A stretch of 64,000 nucleotides of DNA from Anaerolineae bacterium (GTDB lineage Bacteria > Chloroflexota > Anaerolineae > Aggregatilineales > Phototrophicaceae): positions 1-64,000 of the forward strand of contig JAJEGA010000115.1 in NCBI GenBank assembly GCA_022820125.1, written 5' to 3'. The translations under genes were made by a program, and so were the position numbers. This document shows, in pieces, positions 32,569 through 41,481 of the stretch. How positions within the stretch are numbered: position 1 is the stretch's first letter; each line of letters opens with the position of its first letter. The notes under the pieces are model-generated. The model saw nothing but the letters and a program-made list of their open reading frames with translations. It had not been told where the DNA came from and ran no database searches.

Positions 32569-34227
32569 TTACTTCAATTCGATATTGCCGATATCGGGCG
32601 CCCCCGATGGCAAGCCGCCCGGCTCAATCGCCAGCGGCGGATTGACGCGATGCACGATGGTGTCAACCGTCAGCGCCAGCGCCGCGCCGCCGATGCCGTT
32701 GCGCGCCGCCGCCATCAGCACCGTCGCCGAATCGACCAGGCCTTCATCGCGCATATCGACGATGCGGCCCGCGCGCAGGTCATAACCGGCGCCGTTCGCG
32801 CCCGCTTGAATCTCGGCGAGTACGATGGCGGGCGCCTCGTGCCCGGCATTCGCCAGCAGCATTCGGCAAGGCGCTTCCGCCGCTCGCATCAGGATCTGCC
32901 GGGCGGCTCTTTCATGCAGGTCAATGCTCGCCTCATAGCGCTCGCGCAGACCCTTGGCGCAGCGCAGCAACGCCGTTCCGCCACCAGGCAAAACGCCCTC
33001 GAGCAGCGCCGCCCGCATCGCCGCGATCGTCCGCGTGATCTTATCCTCTTGATAGCGCATCTCGCTCTCGCTGCTGCCGGCCGCGTATACCACCGCCGAG
33101 CCGCCGCGCAGCCGTCCAATGCGCGTACGAAGCAGCTCTCGCCGCCGTTGGTCTTCGCTGTTCTTGTAGATGGATTCCAGCGACGCTATCTCGCGCTTGA
33201 CCGCTTTCTCCTCACCCCCGCCGCCAGCGATGATGCCGAAGCGATTGCGATCAACCCACGCCAGCTCGGACTCGCCCAGCAGATCTCGCGTGACGGTTTC
33301 AAAATTGTGCCCGCTGATCGTCCGCAAGACCTGTCCGCCAGTGATCAGCGCCAGGTCTTCCAGCGCCGCTTCCTGCTCATCGACCAGACCGGTCGGCTCG
33401 AGATAAACGAGCGTAAAATCTTCCATACGACTGTTGGCGCCTTGCGCCGCGATCATCTGCTCGGAGAAAGATTTCGCCACGATGGCCAGCGAGTCATGCC
33501 CGGCCGCTGCCACATCGCTAACCAGCGCGACCAAGGCATTCAAATCATCCAATTCGAAATCGCTGATCAGCCAGGCGGTATTGTTGAGTTCAATGCGCTC
33601 GCCGATGCGGCCTTCGAAGACGATATTCGACGGAACCCGGCTCTCCCAGTGCGAACCCAGAAAGAACTCATGAGCCAGGTCGCGCCCGCCGTCGCGAGCT
33701 TCAATTGCGCCATGCGGTCCCAGCACATCAAAGATATCGGCGAGGGTCTCGGCGATGTCAGCTTCGCCACAGACAGACAGAGCCAGGCGCGTTATTTCGT
33801 CCGGCGTCGCGATCGGGTGAACCTGCTTCCGCAATTCGTCGAGCACAGTCTTCAAACCCGCGTCCAGCGCTTGGCGCAGCAGCATGGCATTCCCGCCGGC
33901 GGCGATGAAGCGCAGACCTTCGGCGAACACCGTTTGATAGAGCGCGGCCGCCGTCGCCGCGCCATCGCCATAGACCTCCCTTTGCCGCCAGAGCGTCTCG
34001 CGCAAGAGCATGGCGCCGACATCCGCATCGCGGTCGTCCAGCTGCAGGATGCGCCGGGCAATCGTCCCGCCATCGTCCAGGAGCTCGGGCGAGCCGCCGC
34101 GATTCTTGTCGTCCAGGGCGACCGGACCGGTGAGCGGTCCCAGCGTGGGGACGACCGCGCGCGCCAGCGTATCGATGCCGGCTTGCAGCGCATCTCTTGT
34201 ATGGGGCTGAGACAGGACGCGGGTCAT
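32569..34227 (-). CDS. Divergent GroEL-like (Cpn60) protein with altered ATPase residues
   Basis: 552 residues, alignable with group I chaperonin over its whole length. Equatorial motifs are LARAVVPTLGP near the N-terminus, GDGAATAAALYQ at 87-98 and GVLPGGGTALLR at 411-422; GLVDSATV near the end keeps the ATP-contact Asp. By hand alignment Asp52 is kept, but Thr89 and Thr90 of E. coli GroEL are Ala90 and Ala91, and the catalytic Asp398 is Arg399. There is no C-terminal GGM tail and no groES beside it. It starts 4 bases after the stop of a sugar ABC permease, so it is co-transcribed with a transporter. A non-housekeeping paralogue, with hydrolysis probably impaired or changed. Confidence 0.85.
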   Translation of the reverse strand: MTRVLSQPHTRDALQAGIDTLARAVVPTLGPLTGPVALDDKNRGGSPELLDDGGTIARRILQLDDRDADVGAMLLRETLWRQREVYGDGAATAAALYQTVFAEGLRFIAAGGNAMLLRQALDAGLKTVLDELRKQVHPIATPDEITRLALSVCGEADIAETLADIFDVLGPHGAIEARDGGRDLAHEFFLGSHWESRVPSNIVFEGRIGERIELNNTAWLISDFELDDLNALVALVSDVAAAGHDSLAIVAKSFSEQMIAAQGANSRMEDFTLVYLEPTGLVDEQEAALEDLALITGGQVLRTISGHNFETVTRDLLGESELAWVDRNRFGIIAGGGGEEKAVKREIASLESIYKNSEDQRRRELLRTRIGRLRGGSAVVYAAGSSESEMRYQEDKITRTIAAMRAALLEGVLPGGGTALLRCAKGLRERYEASIDLHERAARQILMRAAEAPCRMLLANAGHEAPAIVLAEIQAGANGAGYDLRAGRIVDMRDEGLVDSATVLMAAARNGIGGAALALTVDTIVHRVNPPLAIEPGGLPSGAPDIGNIELK

Positions 34228-34231
34228 GCGG

Positions 34232-35122
34232 CTAACCCTTGAGTCCGGTCAAGGTGATGCCTTCGATGAAGGAGCGTTGCGCGATAAAGAAGAAGATCAC
34301 CATTGGAATGGTAAACATCGCCGCCGCCGCCATCAGCAAGCCCCATTCCGCGCCGTACTGGGTGAAATAAAGCCGCAAGCCGATCGACAGCGTGTACTTG
34401 GTCGGATGCCGCAGATAAACCAGCGGACCGATGAAATCGTGCCAGGTATGGATGATCTCAAAAATGGCGACCGTCAGAATCGCCGGCTTGGAAAGCGGCA
34501 CCGCAATCCGCCAGAAGATGCCCCATTCGCTGGCGCCATCGATGCGCGCCGCGTCGTCCAGCTCCTTGGGCAGCGTCATCATGAATTGGCGCATAAGGAA
34601 TATGTAGAAGGCGTTGCCGAAGAAGTTCGGCACGATCAGCGGCAGGAAGCTGTTCAGCCAGCCGATGCGGGCGAAGAGGATGTAAAGGGGGATCATGCGC
34701 ACCTGGAAAGGCAGCATCATGGTGGCGATGACGATGATAAAAACGACATTCCGCCCCCGCCAGCGTACGCGCGCAAAGCCGTAAGCGATGAAGGTGTTGG
34801 ACAGCACCGAGCCAATTGTGGCGAAGATGGTGTAGTAGGTGGAGTTCCAAAGGTATTGCCAGAAGGGGATAGCTTCGGTGGCGTCGATGTAATTCTCAAG
34901 GCGGAGCGATTTGGGAAGCAAGCGGACGGGAATCTCAAAGATGTCGATGTTTGGCTTGACGGAGGAGCTAATCATCCAGACGAAGGGCAGCATGAAGGCG
35001 ATGCCGAAGATGATCAAGACGGCATGCTTGATGAGAGATCGCAATCGCTGCAAAAGCAGGTAATTGCGCTCTTCGTCGGTCATGGCGCGGCGTCCGGGCG
35101 CGGCCGGCTGTACAACTGCCAT
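34232..35122 (-). CDS. Carbohydrate ABC transporter permease (MalG type), transporter 2
   Basis: 296 residues with six membrane helices, a CUT1 inner-membrane subunit. The coupling loop reads ELDDAARIDGASEWGIFWRI, then VPLSKPAILTVAIFEII, and the end RSFIEGITLTGLKG is typical. GGAG lies about 8 bases before the ATG. It is 14 bases downstream of the MalF-type partner, and the next gene, the GroEL-like protein, begins 4 bases after its stop. No ATPase gene in the run. Confidence 0.88.
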   Translation of the reverse strand: MAVVQPAAPGRRAMTDEERNYLLLQRLRSLIKHAVLIIFGIAFMLPFVWMISSSVKPNIDIFEIPVRLLPKSLRLENYIDATEAIPFWQYLWNSTYYTIFATIGSVLSNTFIAYGFARVRWRGRNVVFIIVIATMMLPFQVRMIPLYILFARIGWLNSFLPLIVPNFFGNAFYIFLMRQFMMTLPKELDDAARIDGASEWGIFWRIAVPLSKPAILTVAIFEIIHTWHDFIGPLVYLRHPTKYTLSIGLRLYFTQYGAEWGLLMAAAAMFTIPMVIFFFIAQRSFIEGITLTGLKG

Positions 35123-35136
35123 GCTAATATCTCCGC

Positions 35137-36057
35137 CTAGCGCTCATAGATGACTCTCCCGGCCAGGAATTTGAAGATGATCAGAGTCAATCCCAAGATT
35201 AGCAAGAACATGATCCAAGCCAGCGCCGAGGCGTAACCCATGGCGTAATCGCGGAAGGCGCGATTATACAAGTTGACCGCGTATAGCAAAGTTGAGTTGG
35301 CCGGGCCGCCCTGCGTCATGATATAGACCTCGGAGAATGATTGCAGTGAAAAGATGATGAGCGTAACGACATTAAAGAAAATCTGCGGCGACAAGAGCGG
35401 GAGGGTGATTCGCCAGAACTTCTGCAAGCCCGATGCGCCGTCAATGTCGGCCGCTTCATAGAGCTGCCGCGGAATATCATTGAAGCCGGACAGATAGACG
35501 ATCACCTGGCGTCCGCTGCCCCAGACGCCGATGAAGATCAGCGCGTACATCGCCGTATCCGGCGACGCCAGCCAGTTGGGTCCCTTGATGCCAATGAGCT
35601 CGAGCAAGCCGTTCATCAAGCCGAAGCGCGGATTCAAAATCCAGATCCAGGTCAAGCTGGCTGCCACCACCGGCACCAGCACCGGGAAGAAGAATATCGT
35701 GCGATAAATCGAGAGGAATTTGACGTTCTGGCTCAACAGATAAGCGATGAAGATGTCGAAGACGGTGGCGAAAACAAGCAGCAGGGCGGCGTATCGGATT
35801 GAGTTGCTGATTGATGTCCAAAACAGCGGGTCCGCGGTGAAAAGCTCGACATAATTGTCCAAGCCTACCCAGCGCGGCGTGAGATTGATGATGTTGAAGT
35901 TGGTGAAGCTGTAATAAAGCGAGGCGATGAAGGGATAAACCGTGAAGGCGACGAAGCCAATGATCCAGGGAGACACAAAGAACAAGCCCCAGGCCGGCAA
36001 ATTGTCCGTTCGCCAACTGTTCGGTTGGTTGGCGGGGTCTCGTCTTAGCTTGAACAT
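35137..36057 (-). CDS. Carbohydrate ABC transporter permease (MalF type), transporter 2
   Basis: 306 residues with six membrane helices. The coupling loop reads QLYEAADIDGASGLQKFWRI, then TLPLLSPQIFFNVV. The N-terminal FFVSPWIIGFVAFTVYPF and the loop WVGLDNYVELF are standard for the family. It stands between the binding-protein gene and the MalG-type partner, with a REP doublet in the 118-base gap upstream that may tune expression between binding protein and permeases. Confidence 0.88.
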   Translation of the reverse strand: MFKLRRDPANQPNSWRTDNLPAWGLFFVSPWIIGFVAFTVYPFIASLYYSFTNFNIINLTPRWVGLDNYVELFTADPLFWTSISNSIRYAALLLVFATVFDIFIAYLLSQNVKFLSIYRTIFFFPVLVPVVAASLTWIWILNPRFGLMNGLLELIGIKGPNWLASPDTAMYALIFIGVWGSGRQVIVYLSGFNDIPRQLYEAADIDGASGLQKFWRITLPLLSPQIFFNVVTLIIFSLQSFSEVYIMTQGGPANSTLLYAVNLYNRAFRDYAMGYASALAWIMFLLILGLTLIIFKFLAGRVIYER

Positions 36058-36082
36058 GGATCGCCCTGGATAATTACGGTTT

Positions 36083-36158
36083 TGTAGGGGCGAGACTTGT
36101 CTCGCCCGTTATGGACAATGTGTTCATTCAAGAGGGCGACACGAGTGTCGCCCCTACG
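36083..36158. repeat. REP doublet inside the ABC transporter 2 operon
   Basis: TGTAGGGGCG to TCGCCCCTAC, 76 bp with two opposed hairpins. It lies between the binding-protein gene and the first permease. In the transcript it would fold into stable stems, a known way to raise binding-protein mRNA over permease mRNA; that role is inferred. Confidence 0.8.
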
Positions 36159-36175
36159 GATGTACCCAATTCGGG

Positions 36176-37543
36176 CTAACCCCTCATGCGTTCCACCTCG
36201 CGTCGCGAGCGGGCGACCGCATCGGCAATCACTTCGGCCGGGTCCGCGTCATTGAACATGACATATTCGACCGCCTCATTCAGGGCGCCGCCAAGGAAGC
36301 CGTTGCCGGGGAAGCTCGGTCTTTCCAGCGTATTGGGCAGAATCTCGTCACGAGCCAGGACCGTCCAAGCGCCTTCTTCCTCGACCTCCGGCAAAGTCGC
36401 CAGCGACGGGCGCGAAGGCATGACGCTATCCGGCAGCGCCTTGTTTATCGCCACGTAGGGCGACGAACTCATATAGTTGGCAAAGGCGAAGCCGCCATCG
36501 GGGTTGGCGCAATTGGCTGGCACGAAATACATATTTCCGATGGACGTGCCCGGCGTGGCATCGTCGGCGCCTTCCCGGGTCGGGATTGGCGCGACGCCGA
36601 AATCGACATCCGGTCCATATTCGCCCATGTCGTTGAACAGCCAACTGCCGATAACCCAGAAGCTGATCAAACCGGTGTAGTAGATGCCTTGCGGCGAGTT
36701 GCGCCCAAAGCCGTTGCCACCGTAGGTTGAGCGGTAGGCGGCCAGGTTTTCGACGCCGAATTTGTCGCCATAACTCTTGTACCAGTTCAGCAGCTCGACC
36801 CAGGCTTCTTCGTCAAGGGCGATATTGCCTTCGGCTTCGTCCCAGTACTGGCTGCCGAAAGCGGCGCCCCAATCCCAGACTTGCGCGTTCGGCAGCGTCG
36901 GCGAAAAGCCAAGACGCAGAATTTCGCCATCATCGGCGATTTCATTGAGCTCGGCGCCCATCGCATCCAGTTCGGCGATTGACGTCGGCGGACTGTCTGG
37001 ATCCAAGCCGCCCTCTCTCATGCGATCCTTGTTGTAATACATGAAGTTCACGATGGTCGAAATGCTCATCGCGTGCACATCGCCCTGATATTTCATTTGA
37101 TTGAGCGTCGCGGGCCAGAAGTCCATCAGGTCGACATTTTGCGCATCGACATAAGGCTGCAAGTTGGTCAAGGCGCCGATAGCGGCGTCGCCAACGATCC
37201 AAGCCCAGCCGCGATAAGCATCAGGCGGCGATCCGGCCGAGGTGGCGGCGATCACACGATCATGAATCTCGCCCCAGGGAACGATAATGTGCTCGGGGGC
37301 AAATTCGGGATTCTCCACGCCGAAGTTATCAATCGCGCCCTGCATCGCGTCTGCCATACGCCCTTGACCGAAGCCGGTCCAGATTTCGACTTTCGCCTGA
37401 GCGCCGGCCGGCATGCCCTGCAGCAAGGCGGCCGCGCTTCCACCGAGCCCGGCGATCTTCGCCATGCTCACGCCAGCGGCGCCGCTGCCAAGCATCTTCA
37501 GCATATCGCGCCGGCTGAGCTTCTTGTCGTTTCTTTCCGTCAT
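36176..37543 (-). CDS. ABC transporter sugar-binding protein with Tat signal, transporter 2
   Basis: About 455 residues. The N-terminus KKLSRRDMLKMLGSGAAGVS is a twin-arginine signal followed by a hydrophobic stretch and an AGAQA-type cleavage site, so export is probably in folded form. The rest is an extracellular solute-binding family 1 protein (VEIWTGFGQGRMADAMQGAI). The reading frame extends back to 37621, but GAGGAG 7 bases before the ATG at 37543 and the signal sequence decide the start. First gene of a run with two permeases, the GroEL-like gene and the PhyH gene. Confidence 0.88.
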   Translation of the reverse strand: MTERNDKKLSRRDMLKMLGSGAAGVSMAKIAGLGGSAAALLQGMPAGAQAKVEIWTGFGQGRMADAMQGAIDNFGVENPEFAPEHIIVPWGEIHDRVIAATSAGSPPDAYRGWAWIVGDAAIGALTNLQPYVDAQNVDLMDFWPATLNQMKYQGDVHAMSISTIVNFMYYNKDRMREGGLDPDSPPTSIAELDAMGAELNEIADDGEILRLGFSPTLPNAQVWDWGAAFGSQYWDEAEGNIALDEEAWVELLNWYKSYGDKFGVENLAAYRSTYGGNGFGRNSPQGIYYTGLISFWVIGSWLFNDMGEYGPDVDFGVAPIPTREGADDATPGTSIGNMYFVPANCANPDGGFAFANYMSSSPYVAINKALPDSVMPSRPSLATLPEVEEEGAWTVLARDEILPNTLERPSFPGNGFLGGALNEAVEYVMFNDADPAEVIADAVARSRREVERMRG

Positions 37544-37675
37544 GACATTCTCCTCGAAATAGACCTGCTGAATACTAGCTTGCACTTGCCGCTTCTCCTC
37601 ACCGCGCCTCCTTCTGTCCAAAAAAAGGGCTCACTTCTAATCTTGATGACGAAATAGCGCTCAATCGAGTGCCTT

Positions 37676-37690
37676 GTTAAACCGATTAAC
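37676..37690 (-). promoter_or_regulatory. Candidate LacI-family operator upstream of ABC transporter 2
   Basis: GTTAAACCGATTAAC has perfect 5-bp arms (GTTAA/TTAAC) around a 5-base centre and contains the shared octamer AACCGATT at 37680-37687. It lies 133 bases before the binding-protein start, in a 385-bp divergent gap that otherwise holds only the leader of the TPP-enzyme gene. Confidence 0.45.
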
Positions 37691-37927
37691 CTACTGGCAC
37701 AGTCTAACGTTAAAGTCCGCGCCTGTCAAATGCAATCGCTAAATTGCCTGCCAAGTCTTCGACGACAGCTGCGAGTTGGCAAGAATCGCCGCGGTCTTCG
37801 CCACATGGAGTACACCGCAGATGATAACCCGTGAGCGACGCGCTCGCCAACAGCAGCCGCGATTGGCGCGCGGGCCGCTTAGGCGTTATTCTCCAGCAAT
37901 ATCATTTCCCAAGGAGGAGCGCATCTT

Positions 37928-39601
37928 ATGCCCAGGATGACAGGCGGCAAATTACTGGCGGATACCGTGCGCGGCTATGGCATCACACACGTCTTCTTCA
38001 TGCCTTATATCGCGCCGCGCGCCCTGATGGAGATGGAGTATCTGGGCATCAAGCGGGTGCAAACGCACGGTGAAAAGGCGGCGGCATACATGGCTGACGC
38101 CTACGCCCGCGTCAAACGGGCGCCGGCGCTCTGCATGGCGCAGTCGGTCGGCGCGGTCAATCTGGCGGCCGGCTTGCAGGACGCCTGGCTCTCCTGCTCG
38201 CCGGTGGTCGCCATCACCGGGCGCGAATGGCAGGGGCATCAGCTGCGCCACGCTTATCAGGAAGTCGACCACATGGCGCCCTTCGCCGCCGTTACCGATT
38301 ACAGCGCTTACGTCGCAAAGCCGGAGGAGCTCTCCCACCATCTGCGCCAAGCTTTCCGCGCGGCCACCAGCGGCACGCCCCGCCCGACGCATCTCGACTT
38401 GCAGGGCATTGACGGCAGCGGCGTGGTCAACGTCGAAGCCGAGCTCGACGTGGTCGTTGAGGAGCAGTTCGCGGCGCTGCCCCCCTTCCGCCCGGTTGCC
38501 GACCAAGCGTCAATTGACCAAGCGCTGAAGCTGCTGGCGGCGGCTGAACGCCCGCTGATCGTCGCTGGCGGCGGCGTAACTGCATCGGACGCGCGCGCCG
38601 AGCTCATCGCGCTGGCGGAAAAGCTGTCGATCCCGGTGGCGACCGCGCTGAACGCCAAGGCGATGTTCCCAGCCGATCATCCGCTGGCGGTCGGCGTGCC
38701 CGGCTCCTACTCGCGCGCCTGCTCCAACCAAATCGTCTGCGAAGCCGATCTGCTATTCTACATCGGCAGCCACACGGGCGGGCAGCTCACCAACAACTAC
38801 ACCATTCCACCGCCCGGCATAAAGGTCATCCAGCTCGATATCAATCCGGAAGAGATCGGACGCAACTACGCTATTTCCGCCGGCTTGCACGGCGATGTCC
38901 GCGCCACCCTGCGGCAGATGCTGGCGAGCGCCGAAGCGGCCGCCCCGCGCCAGTCCTGGCTCGCCTGGGTTCAGGAGCGCGTCGCTGGCTGGTGGGATGA
39001 TGCTGATGGGGACTATAGCTCGGACGAGGTTCCGATGCGCCCCGAGCGGCTCTGCAAAGAATTGAGTGAGAACCTGCCCGCCGACGCCATCCTCGTTTCC
39101 GATACCGGGCATTCCGGCGTCTGGACTGGCACCATGCTCGATCTGCGCCATCCCACGCAATCCTACATCCGCTGCTCGGGCTCGCTGGGTTGGGGGCTGC
39201 CCGCGGCCATGGGCGCCAAATGCGCGGCGCCGGATCGGCCCGTGCTCTGCTTCACCGGCGATGGCGGCATCTGGTATCACATCGCCGAACTGGAAACAGC
39301 CCTGCGCTGCGGCATCAATACGGTCACGGTCGTCAACAATAATCACTCACTCAATCAGGAGCGCGATGGCGTTGAAGCCATCTACGGCGGAACTACGACC
39401 GGCTCCGATGAGCTCTGGCTCTTCGACGATGTGGACTTCGCCGCAATCGCTGAATCCTTCGGCTGCCTGGGCTTGACGGTGCGCGAGCCGAGCGAAATCG
39501 GCGGGGCGCTGGAGCGGGCATTCGCGGCTGATCGCCCGGTTGTGATCGATGTGAAAACGGCTGTCGACGGGATTGCGCCGCGGGCGTGGATGCCGGGCTG
39601 A
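37928..39601 (+). CDS. Thiamine pyrophosphate-dependent enzyme (acetolactate-synthase-like)
   Basis: 557 residues with the three-domain layout of the ALS/POX family. The N-terminal PYR domain carries the activating Glu in QTHGEKAAAYMADAYAR, the central domain is of the DHS type (RPLIVAGGGVTASDA), and the C-terminal PP domain has the TPP motif GDGGIWYHIAELETALRCGI ending in NNN. The substrate is not set by sequence: acetolactate synthase, sulfoacetaldehyde acetyltransferase and glyoxylate carboligase are relatives. The catalytic-centre loop FMPYIAPRALMEM differs from all three as I know them. AAGGAGGAG lies about 9 bases upstream. Confidence 0.85.
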   Translation: MPRMTGGKLLADTVRGYGITHVFFMPYIAPRALMEMEYLGIKRVQTHGEKAAAYMADAYARVKRAPALCMAQSVGAVNLAAGLQDAWLSCSPVVAITGREWQGHQLRHAYQEVDHMAPFAAVTDYSAYVAKPEELSHHLRQAFRAATSGTPRPTHLDLQGIDGSGVVNVEAELDVVVEEQFAALPPFRPVADQASIDQALKLLAAAERPLIVAGGGVTASDARAELIALAEKLSIPVATALNAKAMFPADHPLAVGVPGSYSRACSNQIVCEADLLFYIGSHTGGQLTNNYTIPPPGIKVIQLDINPEEIGRNYAISAGLHGDVRATLRQMLASAEAAAPRQSWLAWVQERVAGWWDDADGDYSSDEVPMRPERLCKELSENLPADAILVSDTGHSGVWTGTMLDLRHPTQSYIRCSGSLGWGLPAAMGAKCAAPDRPVLCFTGDGGIWYHIAELETALRCGINTVTVVNNNHSLNQERDGVEAIYGGTTTGSDELWLFDDVDFAAIAESFGCLGLTVREPSEIGGALERAFAADRPVVIDVKTAVDGIAPRAWMPG

Positions 39602-39727
39602 GGTGGAAAACCAATTGCTTAGGACGCGATTGCTAGCAAGAGATTCATATCGTTCCAGTTGCATAACATCGATCATACTCGGCACGATTCAAAACTCAGC
39701 CAAATTGAAAATTGGTTGACACGAAGA

Positions 39728-39756
39728 TTGACAATAGTACAGTTGTTCGTCATAAT
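39728..39756 (+). promoter_or_regulatory. Consensus promoter of the restriction-modification module
   Basis: TTGACA at 39728-39733 and CATAAT at 39751-39756 are separated by 17 bases, a near-perfect sigma70 site. A second TTGACA is at 39716-39721. Expected transcription start near 39763, only about 11 bases ahead of the methyltransferase ATG. Confidence 0.6.
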
Positions 39757-39773
39757 TGGATTGTGAGGTAATC

Positions 39774-40790
39774 ATGCTCCGCTTGAACGGACACCCCGAT
39801 AATGTGAGCAGGCCGCCCTTTGGAGTGATTGCCGTTCACAGGTCGGAAGAAAATAGTGCGTTGCGTTGTGCTGACCTATTTTGCGGTATAGGTGGTTTTC
39901 ATGTCGCTGCTCGCAATTTAGGATTACATGTGGTCTTTGCCTGCGATATTGATGAACCTGCTAGGCAAGCGTATGAAGCCAATTTTGGGTTGCGTCCTTG
40001 GGGAGATATCACATCTATAGAGCCAGCAGACGCTCCTGATTTTGATTTACTCTTCGCGGGATTCCCTTGCCAGCCGTTTTCGATTATTGGCCGACAGCGC
40101 GGTTTCGCTGATCCGAGAGGTACTCTTTTTTTCGAGTTACTGAAGTTCATCAAGGAAAAACGGCCTGTAGGCATAGTACTGGAAAACGTAAAACAGTTGT
40201 CTACCATAAATAGAGGTGATGTACTACAACGAATTCTTGATGACATCTCTCAGTTGGGATATTCAGTAGACTCCAGAGTTCTAAATGCGTTAGACTTTGG
40301 TCTTCCCCAAAAGCGAGAACGAACAATAATAGTCGCTTCTCAAAAGCCGTTTGCTTTCTTCGACTGGCCTACCAACAGAGTCAAGATGACGCCATTGGTA
40401 GACATACTTGAGACTGAACCGCCTGCCTCGTACTTTGTTTCGGAATATATTCGGAGAAAACGTCAAGAGGCGCATACGCCAACGGTTTCTCCAGCAATCT
40501 GGCACGAGAACAAAGGTGGAAACGTGTCAAGTCATGAATGGTCTTGCGCGCTACGTGCAGGTGCTTCTCACAACTATTTACTGGTGGATGGAATTAGGCG
40601 ACTAACTCCTCGTGAACAACTACGTTTGCAAGGCTTTCCGGATGATTGGGAAATCGTTTGTAGCGACGCGCAGACGAGGAAACAGACCGGAAACGCAGTA
40701 CCAGTGCCAATGGTTCAACAGGTGATAGAAAGGATGGTTAATCACGTTGGACAACATTCGATTGCGAGGCAACCGGCCACGCCGCAATAA
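39774..40790 (+). CDS. DNA (cytosine-5) methyltransferase
   Basis: 338 residues. Transfers a methyl group to C5 of cytosine in a specific DNA site. Motif order is complete: I (LFCGIGGFH, about 35-43), IV with the catalytic Cys99 in GFPCQPFS, VI (VLENVK), VIII (QKRERTIIV), then a target-recognition region of about 60 residues, IX (RRLTPREQLRLQGFP) and X (GNAVPVPM). GAGG stands 6 bases before the ATG at 39774. The 3' end overlaps the predicted nuclease gene by 44 bases. Base composition is clearly AT-richer than the flanking genes, pointing to transfer of the whole three-gene module. The recognition sequence cannot be read. Confidence 0.95.
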   Translation: MLRLNGHPDNVSRPPFGVIAVHRSEENSALRCADLFCGIGGFHVAARNLGLHVVFACDIDEPARQAYEANFGLRPWGDITSIEPADAPDFDLLFAGFPCQPFSIIGRQRGFADPRGTLFFELLKFIKEKRPVGIVLENVKQLSTINRGDVLQRILDDISQLGYSVDSRVLNALDFGLPQKRERTIIVASQKPFAFFDWPTNRVKMTPLVDILETEPPASYFVSEYIRRKRQEAHTPTVSPAIWHENKGGNVSSHEWSCALRAGASHNYLLVDGIRRLTPREQLRLQGFPDDWEIVCSDAQTRKQTGNAVPVPMVQQVIERMVNHVGQHSIARQPATPQ

Positions 40791-41481
40791 CCCCTACCCC
40801 TTGGGAGAAATTCCCAACCGCGTAGTCGAAGCGATGGCAAAGCAGATCGTCCACCGTGTAGCGATCGGAATAGGAGATCTCGAAGGCAATGACTTCGGCA
40901 CCATTTTTGCCAATAGCATAGGAGGAGTCCACCGCAGCAGTCCAATAGGCATAGCAGACGTAGAGTGGAATGGATGTGCCTGGTCGGTGAAAACCATAAA
41001 AGATCCGCGTCCATTTAACAAGGAACGCGTGAGGCTTATTTCAGGACGAAACTCCCCCGACTATTCGGTAGGCATCGAAAACCCTCACGACGACTTGCAG
41101 GCAACAGGTCGTGCAGTGTTAAATATATGGAATGCGCGAGTAGACGAGGCATTAGGCGAACATGATGACATGCGGATTATCGTTTTAGTTCGCAACATTG
41201 AAACCAGAGAATTCCTGTTGTTTGAAGAGGAAGCAACTCGCTACATCGCCGACGAGTACAAGTGGTCATATAATCCCCGCCGAACGTTAAGGGGCAGTCA
41301 TAAATTGAGTGATGACCATAAGTTCACGTGGCAACCTCACGGAGGGCAATTTACCGTCTTTAGAAGCGTACCTCCGTCTGCACGCCGCTTCCGAATCGTG
41401 CCTCAAATACCACTAGTAGAACCGCAAGCCCTACTTGACGCTGTAAACTTTACGGACAGTTGGATTGACATATTGCAGTGA
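40747..41481 (+). CDS. Predicted type II restriction endonuclease (PD-(D/E)XK type)
   Basis: 244 residues with no family I can name. A nuclease-like core is visible as IGIADVEWNGCAWSVKTIK: Asp71, Glu73, Ser80-Val-Lys82, a D-x(n)-(E/S)xK pattern, with acidic residues upstream (GDLEGNDF). Position decides the call: it lies between a C5 methyltransferase (44-base overlap) and a Vsr gene (4-base overlap), the usual place for the cognate endonuclease. The start is a TTG at 40747; the next in-frame ATG is at 40834 and would drop the N-terminal 29 residues. Confidence 0.65.
   Translation: MDNIRLRGNRPRRNNPYPLGEIPNRVVEAMAKQIVHRVAIGIGDLEGNDFGTIFANSIGGVHRSSPIGIADVEWNGCAWSVKTIKDPRPFNKERVRLISGRNSPDYSVGIENPHDDLQATGRAVLNIWNARVDEALGEHDDMRIIVLVRNIETREFLLFEEEATRYIADEYKWSYNPRRTLRGSHKLSDDHKFTWQPHGGQFTVFRSVPPSARRFRIVPQIPLVEPQALLDAVNFTDSWIDILQ

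Noticed and set aside
32569..34227. Calling this gene the housekeeping groEL
   Set aside because: No groES partner, no GGM tail, changed ATPase residues and a position inside a transporter operon argue against it.
32650..34242. Long open frame (530 codons) on the + strand opposite the GroEL-like gene
   Set aside because: It is the antisense shadow of a gene with clear Cpn60 motifs; its translation is Arg/Gln/His-rich with no recognisable domain.
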